Assembly (NCBI RefSeq): GCF_004368405.1
Contig: NZ_SBJH01000013.1
Coordinates: forward strand, 1 to 42,868
Length of the DNA: 42,868 nucleotides
Reading direction: 5' to 3'
From: Olivibacter sp. XZL3
GTDB taxonomy: Bacteria > Bacteroidota > Bacteroidia > Sphingobacteriales > Sphingobacteriaceae
Shown in pieces: positions 23,928 to 32,311 of the stretch. The notes below the pieces were generated by a model, which saw only the letters and a list, made by a program, of their open reading frames with translations, did not search any database and was not told the origin of the DNA. The position numbers and the translations under genes are program-made. How positions within the stretch are numbered: position 1 is the stretch's first letter; every line of letters begins with the position of its first letter.

Positions 23928-25049
23928 ATGAGCAAGAAAAAAGTCGAAGATCTACTAAGCGAGGATAAACAGTGGGACGGGGAACAAGCTAGCGGAGTCG
24001 AGAATAAACAAGCGTCTTTGGCACATACTATCGTATCAGTCGTAAAAGATGCCAAACGCGAATCTCTTTCTGAGGAAGAAAGGTCCGCATTATGGCGTGG
24101 AATTCACGAAGAGACCCAAAGCCGAAACAGTCGAAGATCCACTTTGCCGAAAAATCTAGTGGCACTTTTCTTTCTTTTCGTTATTGGTTTAGGACTTTAC
24201 GGGTATTACGTTTCGGAACGTGGGAATGATATTCAGGAAGCAGCCATGGCCCATCAGAGGCACTTATCGAAATCAGGCAATGTGCAATTCATTGGCGCCG
24301 ATAAGAAAACACAGGTACTTCAAGACAGTTCGCCGGTGATCTATAATCAATTAAGCAAGCTTTACAAGTCGTCGCCCGACTTCTCAGCACTTAAGGTTCG
24401 TTACAGTTCAATTGGTGTACCTTACGGTAAGCGAAGTGAAGTGGTATTAGAAGACGGTACAAAAGTTTGGCTGAATGCCGGTTCGTCTCTGACTTTCCCC
24501 GAAAAATTTGATAACAACGAGCGGGAGGTCTATTTGGATGGAGAAGCCTATTTCGAGATTGCCAAAGAGGCGAAAAGACCTTTCTTTGTATTGTCGGAGG
24601 TAATGAAAATACAGGTGCTAGGCACCAGTTTTAACTTAAGTTCTTACGCTGATGACGACTACACCTCGTTGGTGCTAATAACGGGCAAGGTTGCCCTATT
24701 GCCAAGTAAGGATAACTCCTTTGAGAAACAGCTGCTGGAACCTGGCATGGAAGCCCGCTTCAGGAAAAGTCAGCACAAATTACTTATTCAACCCGCTGCC
24801 GAAACGGCTGTTTCCTGGACGAACAGACGCTTGCTTTTGAACAGTATGAACCTTGACGAAATTCTAAAGAAATTGGAGCGTTTCTACAATGCTGATATTG
24901 AAATTTCCGAGCGTTTGGCTATTGATGAAACCTTTTCAGGTAGTTTCGATTTAACACAAACATTGCCGGAAGTGTTGCAAAATATCTTTGACGTATCGAA
25001 ATATTCCATCAATCAAATAGGAAGGAGGGTGTATATCCAGACGAAATAA
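23928..25049 (+). CDS. FecR-type anti-sigma factor (locus 2)
   Basis: This inner-membrane regulator has 373 residues. The cytoplasmic N-terminus (1-75) is highly charged. A single membrane helix lies at about 76-94 (NLVALFFLFVIGLGLYGYY). The periplasmic FecR core has GVPYGKRSEVVLEDGTKVWL, AGSSLTFPEKFDNNEREVYL and GEAYFEIAKEAKRPFFVLS. The C-terminal DUF4974 part (LNSMNLDEILKKLERFYNAD) is followed by a short STN-interacting-type end. It sits between its sigma gene and a susC that carries an STN domain, so it should relay ligand occupancy to the sigma factor. A strong hairpin follows at 25072-25095. Confidence 0.94.
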   Translation: MSKKKVEDLLSEDKQWDGEQASGVENKQASLAHTIVSVVKDAKRESLSEEERSALWRGIHEETQSRNSRRSTLPKNLVALFFLFVIGLGLYGYYVSERGNDIQEAAMAHQRHLSKSGNVQFIGADKKTQVLQDSSPVIYNQLSKLYKSSPDFSALKVRYSSIGVPYGKRSEVVLEDGTKVWLNAGSSLTFPEKFDNNEREVYLDGEAYFEIAKEAKRPFFVLSEVMKIQVLGTSFNLSSYADDDYTSLVLITGKVALLPSKDNSFEKQLLEPGMEARFRKSQHKLLIQPAAETAVSWTNRRLLLNSMNLDEILKKLERFYNADIEISERLAIDETFSGSFDLTQTLPEVLQNIFDVSKYSINQIGRRVYIQTK

Positions 25050-25071
25050 AAAAATCAACCGAATTGAAGTA

Positions 25072-25095
25072 GGGGAGGTGCTGCAACACCTCCCC
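25072..25095 (+). promoter_or_regulatory. Perfect GC-rich hairpin between fecR and susC (locus 2)
   Basis: GGGGAGGTG (25072-25080) pairs perfectly with CACCTCCCC (25087-25095) around a 6-base loop, 22 bases after fecR. No T-tract follows. The sequence differs from the locus 1 hairpin but the position and size correspond. Confidence 0.6.
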
Positions 25096-25142
25096 ATAAC
25101 AAAAAATTAACTGGAAAAATTAATTAATTGATCTACTAAAGT

Positions 25143-28100
25143 ATGAAATTTTTTTATACCTGCCAATCACCATCCATGCAGGTGAACTTTATTACAAAAA
25201 CTTTTCGAATGTTAAAATTGGCTGCATTTTTAGTCTGCATTAACGTCATGGTAGTGCATGCAAAGTCGTACTCCCAAGGTAAAATCAGCGTTAAGATTGA
25301 AAACGGTGAGTTAAGCAATTTTTTTAAAGAAATTCAAGCCCAAACAAAGTATGCTGTCTTCTACAACGATAAAACTGTTAAAGGCAAAAGAGTTAATATC
25401 CAAGCCGCCGATAAAGACGTATTACAGGCCTTGGATCAGGTGCTCAAAGGGTCGAATTTAGCTTATTCGGTATCGGGCAATCAAATCAAAATTTATGAGC
25501 AAGCGGTCGTGCCACTGAGAGCAAAGTCCAGACAGGATTCCGTTTTTACCGTCAACGGACGTGTTTTTGATACGCAAGAACCCGCAAATCCGTTAATCGG
25601 CGTTTATGTTCGGAACAAACATCGCCAGGGAGGTACCACAACAGATGGGCAGGGAAATTTTTCTCTATCAGTTAAATCCGGCGATGTGCTGGTTTTTTCG
25701 TCTATGGGTTATGAAACGGTTGAACGGAGAATACAGGGTAGTGACGCGAATTTCAATGTCTTTTTGGAAGAAGATGTCGCATCACTTGAGGAAGTGGTTG
25801 TTGTCGGTTATGGTACGCAAAAGAAGATTAATCTGACCGGCGCTGTGAGTACCGTTAGTCCAAAAGAGTTGGCATCCCGGCCGATAACCAATTTAGGAAG
25901 AGGTTTACAAGGCCTGATGCCGGGAGTTACCGTTAGAAGTACCAATAACGTTCCGGGGGGCAATGCGCCATCCATTAGAATTCGCGGTGTAGGTACTTGG
26001 GGAGATGCTACTCCATTGGTAGTCATTGATGGAATTCCCGGTGGCGATTTAAATATCCTGAATCCCGACGATGTTGAAAGCATTTCCGTATTAAAGGATG
26101 CTGCATCTTCTTCCATCTATGGTGTAAGGGGCGCCAATGGTGTTATTTTGGTGACAACGAAACAAGGAAAGAAGGGCGACCAGCCAACGATTACTTTAAA
26201 TAGTTACTATGCCCAGCAAAGGCCGACGGCTTTGCCTAAATTTTTGGGGTCTCCGGATTTTATGACGCTTCAAAATGAGGCTTCAATTAATGCCGGACAA
26301 ACACCGGTTTATACGGAAGAGCAAATCGAAATCGCCCGGAATGGCTCAGACCCGAATTATTTTGCTAATACCGACTGGATAAAGGAAGTATACAAGGATC
26401 ATGCGCCTCAACAGGGTTATAACCTCAACATCAATGGTGGGGCTAACAACATGAACTATTATTTATCCTATGGTTATTTGAGTGAAGGCGGGCTCGTTGT
26501 TGGGGATAATTTCAAAGCCGGCCGCCACAATTTACGTATGCGCCTGAACACCACCTTGATAGACCGACTGAAGGTCGATGCGATCGTGGGCTATGTTGAT
26601 AGAGATGTGAACAGCAATTCCGGCGGTAATGGTGGAAGAGATCTCCTTTCTGCGGCTACGAGTATCCGTCCTTTGGTTCCGGTAAGGTTTACGAACGGGA
26701 GCTGGGGCTATCATGGCGGACAAAGCAATCCGGTAGCCATTGCGCAGGATGGTGGCTTCAACGAATTCGGCTCGCAGGAAGTAACCGCAAATATCGGCGC
26801 CACCTTAAACATTGTGGAAGGTTTGGATATTAAAGGGCAGTATGGCTTGGTACGTTATAACTCCAAACGTACTGTGCTGGATAAAACCATTAATTATTAC
26901 AGTCCGGATGATAACCAGTTGATTTATCAGACTAACGCGCCGAATCGAATTGGAGCGACTGATTATACCGGCTTGTATCAGACCTTTATAGGAACGCTCA
27001 ACTATCAAAAAACCTTCAACGATAAACATGCCTTGTCTGGTTTATTAGGGATATCGCAGGAAGAAGATATCGCTTCAGAATTCAGCGCTACACGCCAAAA
27101 CCTACCCTCGGAGGACGTCCCTTCTCTAAATTTAGGTACGGAAAATCCACAGAACAACAGCAATGGTAGGCAGTTCGCCTTACAATCTTTCTTCGGTCGG
27201 GTTAACTATGCCTACAATAACAAGTACCTGGCGGAAGCTAACTTTAGATACGATGGTTCTTCCCGTTTCGCGCCTGATGTGCGGTGGAGCTGGTTCGGCT
27301 CTGCGTCTTTAGGCTGGGTGTTGTCAGAAGAAGATTTTTTTCAGGGACTTAAGGCGGTCATCCCTTCCGCCAAGCTGAGGGCATCTTACGGAACCCAGGG
27401 AAATGATAGAGTTGTAAATACCCTCGATCCTAACAATCCGATACCTATTTATTATGCTTATCAAGCGATCTTGGAACCCGCGCAGATTGGGGTAAATAAT
27501 CCGATAGGAGATGTGCCTCAGGTAGGATTTCGGCAGACCTTAATACCCAATACGGGTTTAACTTGGGAAAAAGGAGAAAAGTTCAATGTGGGGATGGACC
27601 TGAGTTTTCTGAACGACCGCTTGGCGCTGACCGCAGACTACTACATTAATACCACAAAGGACATCCTTTTAACACCGCCTTTGCCGGATGTGATCGGTGT
27701 CGGAACGGGTTATCCACCTCAAAATTCGGGTTCTGTGCAGAACAAAGGGTGGGAAATCAACGTGGCGTGGCAGGACAAAGTGGGTGATTTTCGATATGGT
27801 ATAGGTGCCAATCTTTCTGACGTTCGGAATAAGATCACCAAACTGGAAAATTTTGCAACTAATTTAAGCGATCGGGTTCGTCTAGAAGGTTATCCGATTG
27901 ACGCCTTATACGGCTTTATCGCAGAAGGGATTGCCCAAGTGAGTGACTTCGATCTAATAGACGGGGAGTACGTGCCGCGATTCCCTTATCAAAGCGGTGA
28001 CCTCGTTGCACCTGGTGATTTGATTTATCGACCAGCAAATCCGGATGATACCGAGATTACCGTCGGAAAAGATAGGCATGTGTTGGGAAGCGATATACCG

Positions 28101-28577
28101 CGGTATACATATGGTATCCGAGGGGATTTAGGATGGAAGGGTATAGACTTCAACTTCTTTATTCAAGGGGTAGGCAAGGCCGATGGTTGGTTGACCGGAT
28201 CCGCAAGGCATCCCTTTATTAACAATAGTGCGATGCCACAAGATATACATTTAGACCGTTGGACACCCGAAAATACCGACGCGTCTTATCCGCGTTTCGT
28301 TTACATGCGGACCCATAATACGAGATTATCCTCTTACTGGGTAGAAAATGCGGCTTATTTACGGTTGAAGAATGTGCAATTGGGCTATACCTTTCCTGCA
28401 CGTTTAACGGATAAATTTCGGGCAAGTAATCTGCGAATTTATGCATCAGCAGAAAACCTACTGACATTTACTGATTTCTTTCGCGGTTATGACCCTGAAT
28501 CGCCAATAGGGCAGGGAGCGAATTACTATCCGCAGATGAAGACCTTTGCTTTGGGTCTACAGGTTACATTTAAATAG
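25143..28577 (+). CDS. SusC/RagA-family TonB-linked outer-membrane transporter with STN domain (locus 2)
   Basis: This outer-membrane transporter has 1144 residues. The signal region is at about 1-45 (ending AKSYSQG). The STN domain is at about 47-122 (ISVKIENGELSNFFKEIQAQ), and a carboxypeptidase-regulatory-like domain at about 137-215 (FTVNGRVFDTQEPANPLIGV). The plug starts with EEVVVVGYGTQKKINLTGAV and continues through IRIRGVGTWGDATPLVVIDG and SSIYGVRGANGVILVTTKQG. The barrel ends in LQVTFK. It belongs to a different SusC branch from loci 1 and 3, which share plug and barrel motifs not seen here, so it probably handles another ligand. SusD follows after 20 bases. The STN domain implies control through the upstream FecR and sigma factor. 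Confidence 0.95.
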   Translation: MKFFYTCQSPSMQVNFITKTFRMLKLAAFLVCINVMVVHAKSYSQGKISVKIENGELSNFFKEIQAQTKYAVFYNDKTVKGKRVNIQAADKDVLQALDQVLKGSNLAYSVSGNQIKIYEQAVVPLRAKSRQDSVFTVNGRVFDTQEPANPLIGVYVRNKHRQGGTTTDGQGNFSLSVKSGDVLVFSSMGYETVERRIQGSDANFNVFLEEDVASLEEVVVVGYGTQKKINLTGAVSTVSPKELASRPITNLGRGLQGLMPGVTVRSTNNVPGGNAPSIRIRGVGTWGDATPLVVIDGIPGGDLNILNPDDVESISVLKDAASSSIYGVRGANGVILVTTKQGKKGDQPTITLNSYYAQQRPTALPKFLGSPDFMTLQNEASINAGQTPVYTEEQIEIARNGSDPNYFANTDWIKEVYKDHAPQQGYNLNINGGANNMNYYLSYGYLSEGGLVVGDNFKAGRHNLRMRLNTTLIDRLKVDAIVGYVDRDVNSNSGGNGGRDLLSAATSIRPLVPVRFTNGSWGYHGGQSNPVAIAQDGGFNEFGSQEVTANIGATLNIVEGLDIKGQYGLVRYNSKRTVLDKTINYYSPDDNQLIYQTNAPNRIGATDYTGLYQTFIGTLNYQKTFNDKHALSGLLGISQEEDIASEFSATRQNLPSEDVPSLNLGTENPQNNSNGRQFALQSFFGRVNYAYNNKYLAEANFRYDGSSRFAPDVRWSWFGSASLGWVLSEEDFFQGLKAVIPSAKLRASYGTQGNDRVVNTLDPNNPIPIYYAYQAILEPAQIGVNNPIGDVPQVGFRQTLIPNTGLTWEKGEKFNVGMDLSFLNDRLALTADYYINTTKDILLTPPLPDVIGVGTGYPPQNSGSVQNKGWEINVAWQDKVGDFRYGIGANLSDVRNKITKLENFATNLSDRVRLEGYPIDALYGFIAEGIAQVSDFDLIDGEYVPRFPYQSGDLVAPGDLIYRPANPDDTEITVGKDRHVLGSDIPRYTYGIRGDLGWKGIDFNFFIQGVGKADGWLTGSARHPFINNSAMPQDIHLDRWTPENTDASYPRFVYMRTHNTRLSSYWVENAAYLRLKNVQLGYTFPARLTDKFRASNLRIYASAENLLTFTDFFRGYDPESPIGQGANYYPQMKTFALGLQVTFK

Positions 28578-28597
28578 ATACGAGCAAATTAATTACC

Positions 28598-30256
28598 ATG
28601 AGAAGAAGAACTTTTTTTATACTGATAACAAGCTCCTTATTTATTCTTTCTGCTTGTAAAGATTACCTGGATCGCGTTCCATTGGATGCGATTGCTGACG
28701 AAACTTTCTGGAAAAACCAGGAGCAATTGGAAATGGCGGCAACAGCTATCTATTCGCGCGTCAAAGCAAAGAATACCGTAGATATGGAAAACATGGGGGA
28801 AAATACCATGTGGCCGACTACAAACCAATACAAAGATATCGGTTCTGGCGTATTTCCTGTGACGCAGCCTACGGTGGATGGCGAATGGCGTAATATGTAC
28901 CGCGATGTTCGGGAATGTAATACCTTCTTGGCCAATTATCACACCGCCACAGAGAATGAGCCGGGCGCAAAGGAAAGATTGGCCGCCGAAGTACGGGTAC
29001 TCAGGGTCCTGGCTTATAGTTTCCTGGTATCCTTTTACGGCGATGTTCCTTTGGTCACGGTGCCACTTGAGCCGGATGATGAACAGGTTTATGGCCCGCG
29101 AAATCCCCGAGAGGAGGTGGTCGATTTCATGCTGTCGGAACTCGATTTAGCCGTCGATCAACTTCCGGCAAGTATCCCGACCGGCGAAAATCTGGGGCGT
29201 ATCAACAAGGGCGCCGCGCTGGCTTTGAAGGCTCGGATTGCCTTAGCAGAAAAGCGCTATGATGTGGCCGAGCAGGCGGCAAAAGAAGTGATGGACATGG
29301 GCATTTATCGCTTGTATTCCAATGGTAATCCTGAAACCAGTTACTGGGAACTTTTTACTGATGCAGGGAAGTTGGCCAATGGACGAAATCAGGAAACGAT
29401 CCTGGCAAGATTGCATAAAATCGACATCATTATGCACAACTTAAGTCGGGAAATCCAAGTGCCAGACCAGTTTGCCCGTTTTGTGCCGACGAAGTCTTTA
29501 ATTGATTCCTATCTATGCGCGGATGGTTTACCCATTGACCAGTCGCCTTTATACAGCGATGCCTCTTATGAGGATGTCTTTAAGAACCGGGATCCGCGGT
29601 TGACGCAGACAGTAGTGGTACCGGGCGACCAGTGGGGCGGTAATTACGATGGTCGGCCTGTAAGTGAAAACCCAGACCCCTCTATATTCGTGCGGCCCAA
29701 ATTTAGTCAGGATGGCAGGGGAAGTGTTACTACAACAGGATACTACTATAAAAAGTATGTAGATCCGGGTGCGGTGCCCACCTATAACCGCGACGACAAT
29801 GATATCCATTTGATCCGTTATGCCGAAGTCTTACTCACCTATGCCGAGGCGCGTATGGAACAGGGCAAATTGACGCAAGATGATCTGGACATCTCCATCA
29901 ATCTCTTACGTCAGCGGGTCGGGATGGTGCCCATGAACTTGAATTTTTTGGCGCAACATCACATGGATGTACGCACCGAGATTCGTCGAGAACGTAGAAT
30001 AGAGCTCGTATTAGAAGGGCAACGTTATTTTGATGTACGTCGTTGGAGAGAGGGCGAGAAATTGGCGCAGCCTATTGAAGGGGTGAAAGCCTCCTGGTTT
30101 CCTGAGCTCGAAGGGTCAACTTTCCGTATTGGTCCAGACGGTTATTTACAAGCCCAATGGAACAGACGCTTTGAAGATCCAAAGAACTATCTGTGGCCGG
30201 TTCCACAACCACAGCTAGATCGGAACCCCAATTTGGGCCAAAACCCGGGTTGGTAA
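28598..30256 (+). CDS. SusD/RagB-family nutrient-binding outer-membrane lipoprotein (locus 2)
   Basis: This surface lipoprotein partners with SusC of locus 2. Of 552 residues, the N-terminus MRRRTFFILITSSLFILSAC is a lipoprotein signal with Cys20 in LSAC. SusD hallmarks are AAEVRVLRVLAYSFLVSFYG, NLGRINKGAALALKARIALA, IHLIRYAEVLLTYAEARMEQ, IRRERRIELVLEGQRYFDVR and the C-terminal YLWPVPQPQLDRNPNLGQNP. Its 3' end and terminator are duplicated 1657 bases downstream beyond the fic gene (31813-31982), with only three differences that I count over 170 bases. It lacks the vicinal cysteine pair of the other two SusD proteins. Confidence 0.95.
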   Translation: MRRRTFFILITSSLFILSACKDYLDRVPLDAIADETFWKNQEQLEMAATAIYSRVKAKNTVDMENMGENTMWPTTNQYKDIGSGVFPVTQPTVDGEWRNMYRDVRECNTFLANYHTATENEPGAKERLAAEVRVLRVLAYSFLVSFYGDVPLVTVPLEPDDEQVYGPRNPREEVVDFMLSELDLAVDQLPASIPTGENLGRINKGAALALKARIALAEKRYDVAEQAAKEVMDMGIYRLYSNGNPETSYWELFTDAGKLANGRNQETILARLHKIDIIMHNLSREIQVPDQFARFVPTKSLIDSYLCADGLPIDQSPLYSDASYEDVFKNRDPRLTQTVVVPGDQWGGNYDGRPVSENPDPSIFVRPKFSQDGRGSVTTTGYYYKKYVDPGAVPTYNRDDNDIHLIRYAEVLLTYAEARMEQGKLTQDDLDISINLLRQRVGMVPMNLNFLAQHHMDVRTEIRRERRIELVLEGQRYFDVRRWREGEKLAQPIEGVKASWFPELEGSTFRIGPDGYLQAQWNRRFEDPKNYLWPVPQPQLDRNPNLGQNPGW

Positions 30257-30261
30257 TTACC

Positions 30262-30299
30262 AAACAGGTCGGAAGAACTTTAGACATTCCGACCTGTTT
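30262..30299 (+). terminator. Terminator of susCD locus 2
   Basis: AAACAGGTCGGAA (30262-30274) pairs perfectly with TTCCGACCTGTTT (30287-30299), six bases after the susD stop. The tail is only moderately T-rich. An almost identical copy lies at 31919-31956. Confidence 0.85.
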
Positions 30300-30328
30300 G
30301 ATTTCGAAATCGTTCATTTGCATAATTG

Positions 30329-30409
30329 AACGGCGCTTTCACATTGGAAGTAAAAAAAGGTAATGTGCTGGTTTTTACTTCTGTGGGATATCAGGAGCAG
30401 TCTGATTAA
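30329..30409 (+). pseudogene. Remnant of a SusC N-terminal domain
   Basis: The frame reads NGAFTLEVKKGNVLVFTSVG then YQEQSD and stop: 26 codons. It corresponds to the end of the carboxypeptidase-regulatory-like domain of SusC locus 3 (NGAFALQVKEGDVLVFTSVG at about 32540-32605). There is no start codon, signal peptide, plug or barrel. It begins just after the region duplicated between 30156-30325 and 31813-31982, as expected if promoter, leader and N-terminus of a former susC were deleted. It is clearly non-functional. Confidence 0.75.
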
Positions 30410-30434
30410 TTTCTACTGCTCCTTTTTATTTTTT
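30393..30434 (+). terminator. Hairpin and T-tract at the end of the SusC remnant
   Basis: AGGAGCAGT (30393-30401) pairs perfectly with ACTGCTCCT (30415-30423), followed by a run of T interrupted by one A. The left arm lies inside the remnant reading frame. It would stop rightward transcription before the fic gene, which is on the other strand. Confidence 0.75.
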
Positions 30435-30460
30435 CCGGCAACAGTGATTAAAAATAATGT

Positions 30461-31558
30461 TTAGATCTCACTTTGCTTGTTTTCAAGTATCTTCAGCAGT
30501 TTATGGTTTATATAAAGTTTTTCTTTGCCGACTTTAATGGAATGGAGTATGCCTTTTTCTTCCAGAGCTATTAAGTAGTTACCTACCGTCTTGGCATTTC
30601 CTACGTTTTCATCGATAAGGTTCTGCCGTTTGGTGTATGGAAGCCTGAACAAAATTTCCACGAGGTCCTTAGAGTAAATTTTGGGTAGTTCGTTTTTGAT
30701 TTCGTGGGTCATTTCTTCCATTGCTTCTGTAATGAGGTGAAGGCGTTCCAATCCTTTCAGCGAAGTCTGCTCTACCATATCCAGCATATAAAGGATGAAA
30801 TCTTCCCAGTTTTCTTTTTCCGTTACGCCACGAAGCTTTTGGTAATATTCGTTTTTATGGCGGATAATGTATTCACTCAAATAGATGGCAGGAATCTCCA
30901 ATAGTCCCGACGCCTTTAAGTACAGCAACAGCAAAATCCGCCCCGTCCTGCCGTTACCATCAACAAACGGGTGGATAGCCTCAAACTGATAGTGCAACAA
31001 TGCTATTTTTATAAGCGGGTCCAATCCGTTGTCTTCATTGATGAATTTTTCAAGATTGGACAGCTTCTTTCTAATAATATCCTCTCCACTTGGAGGCGTA
31101 TATATCACTTCGCCCAGATTATTTGCCAACGTTGTTCCCGGAGTTACTCGGATCGATGCACTGTTGTTTTTGATGCACTGGACAATTTTGACACATAGAT
31201 TGGTTGTTATGAACGGTTTGCTCTTCAGCTCTTCCAATCCAAGCCATAGCGCTTCTTTGTAGGCCAGCACTTCTTTTGTAGCTGTTTTTTCAACTTTCTT
31301 TTCTGCTACAAATGATTGATAAAGCTCGTCATTTGTTGTGATGATATTTTCGACCTCCGAACTCGCCTTCGCTTCCTGGAGATATATGGTGTCAAGAAAT
31401 AAAGTTGGGTTGGGCAGATTCAGTAGCGTTCCGTTCAGTTGAGCCAAAGCACGCCCCGCAGAAATTGTTTTTTTCAAAATTCTTTTGGTTTCAATGTCTG
31501 CATTTGGCGGTAATGGTGGCAGATCATTGTATGGTATTTTGGGGTCAAATCTTTTCAT
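30461..31558 (-). CDS. Fic-family protein (putative AMP transferase) with N-terminal inhibitory motif
   Basis: The protein has 365 residues. The catalytic motif HPFVDGNGRTGR begins at His196 and matches HPFx(D/E)GNGRxxR fully, so transfer of AMP (or another nucleotide group) to a target hydroxyl is expected. The N-terminal part (Fic_N-like, residues ~1-100) contains SSEVEN at 66-71, which fits the (S/T)xxxE(G/N) inhibitory helix of class II Fic proteins. The C-terminus (~290-365) looks like a winged helix-turn-helix (KRQNLIDENVGNAKTVGNYL), common in this subgroup and suggesting DNA binding. It is cytoplasmic, and no antitoxin gene is adjacent. It is the only leftward gene in this half of the window and is AT-richer than its neighbours. 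It lies exactly between two remnants of a SusCD pair, which suggests it arrived by insertion. Confidence 0.92.
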   Translation of the reverse strand: MKRFDPKIPYNDLPPLPPNADIETKRILKKTISAGRALAQLNGTLLNLPNPTLFLDTIYLQEAKASSEVENIITTNDELYQSFVAEKKVEKTATKEVLAYKEALWLGLEELKSKPFITTNLCVKIVQCIKNNSASIRVTPGTTLANNLGEVIYTPPSGEDIIRKKLSNLEKFINEDNGLDPLIKIALLHYQFEAIHPFVDGNGRTGRILLLLYLKASGLLEIPAIYLSEYIIRHKNEYYQKLRGVTEKENWEDFILYMLDMVEQTSLKGLERLHLITEAMEEMTHEIKNELPKIYSKDLVEILFRLPYTKRQNLIDENVGNAKTVGNYLIALEEKGILHSIKVGKEKLYINHKLLKILENKQSEI

Positions 31559-31634
31559 TCTTCAAGAGTAAATCTTACTTGCGTATTTTGAACAGATGTA
31601 AAAATACTAAAAAATTACTCTCGTTTTATTTTGA

Positions 31635-31649
31635 GGGTAAAAATTACCC
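31635..31649. promoter_or_regulatory. Inverted repeat upstream of fic
   Basis: GGGTAA at 31635-31640 and TTACCC at 31644-31649 form a perfect palindrome with a 3-base centre in an AT-rich stretch 77 bases upstream of the fic start. It could be an operator, perhaps bound by the protein's own C-terminal helix-turn-helix. This is inference only. Confidence 0.35.
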
Positions 31650-31724
31650 GTTAAAATCAATCGTCCAAATAAATAAAAATCCCTCATTGTGTTAAGGAGT
31701 GTGGGATTTGTTTATCTGTATATG

Positions 31725-31913
31725 TATAACCGCGACGACAATGATATCCATTTAATCCGTTATGCGGAAGTCTTACTCAACTATGCAGAAGCCCGTATGG
31801 AGCAAGTCAGCGAATGGAACAGGCGCTTTGAAGATCCAAAGAACTATCTGTGGCCGGTTCCACAACCACAGCTAGATCGGAACCCCAATTTGGGCCAAAA
31901 CCCGGGTTGGTAA
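31725..31913 (+). pseudogene. Remnant of a SusD C-terminal region with internal deletion
   Basis: Bases 31725-31805 align without gaps to 29783-29863 of susD locus 2, with eight differences that I count. Bases 31813-31913 align to 30156-30256 with one difference. The intervening ~290 bases of susD are missing. The frame stays open (YNRDDNDIHLIRYAEVLLNY to the stop), but about 70% of a SusD, including the lipoprotein signal, is absent upstream. It is non-functional. The first part is more diverged than the second, which suggests remains of a paralogue whose 3' end was homogenised with susD of locus 2. Confidence 0.85.
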
Positions 31914-31918
31914 TTACC

Positions 31919-31956
31919 AAACAGGTCGGAAGAACTTTAGACGTTCCGACCTGTTT
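31919..31956 (+). terminator. Duplicated copy of the locus 2 terminator
   Basis: Arms 31919-31931 and 31944-31956 are the same perfect stem as at 30262-30299; one loop base differs. Confidence 0.8.
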
Positions 31957-31973
31957 GATTTCGAAATCGTTCA

Positions 31974-32004
31974 CTTGCATAAGTCGATAAAATCCTTATA
32001 TTTG
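31974..32004 (+). promoter_or_regulatory. Promoter of susCD locus 3
   Basis: CTTG at 31974-31977 and TATATTTG at 31997-32004 have the standard 19-base spacing. The -33 part lies in the sequence duplicated after susD locus 2, where the matching -7 part has been lost. Transcription would start near 32011, about 300 bases before the susC ATG. Confidence 0.65.
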
Positions 32005-32010
32005 TTTTTG

Positions 32011-32311
32011 TCGGACCCTACCGATATAACCAATTCTACCTGGTATTAGCTGCGGGATCGCAGTAATTAAGGTCTTGCCAGGAGACTTCATTATTGTTCA
32101 ACAGTGATTTTTTAAGATAAAGGCTGAAGGAATAAATTTTTTTGTTCCCAGTGGTCGGTTGTGCCTTTGTCTACCTGGTTTAAGCGCGTTTGGATCGTAT
32201 TTGTTACGAGATACATGATTTTGAAACGTAAAGAAAGGAGGTGAAATAAGCAATAAATCGTCGGTACTAAAACTCAATTCAAAGATTTTATCACTTATAA
32301 GCTACAACCCA
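32011..32311 (+). promoter_or_regulatory. Long untranslated leader of susC locus 3, with a strong Shine-Dalgarno-like site
   Basis: There is no gene in this ~300-base stretch. It includes GC-containing segments that can fold locally (tgcgggatcgca at 32050-32061). It also contains AAAGGAGGTGA at 32234-32244, a near-complete complement of the 16S rRNA 3' end, about 67 bases upstream of the ATG and not followed by a plausible start for a real protein. Most Bacteroidota genes, including all others here, lack such sites. Its role is unknown. Confidence 0.45.

Noticed and set aside
31689-31913. 74-codon frame reading as a small SusD-like protein
   Set aside because: It lacks a signal peptide and most of SusD, and has an internal deletion relative to susD locus 2, so I list it as a remnant.
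32191-32243. Possible short leader peptide ending at the Shine-Dalgarno-like site (MILKRKERR)
   Set aside because: Only nine codons from its ATG, with no attenuator-like codon pattern; I could not support translation.
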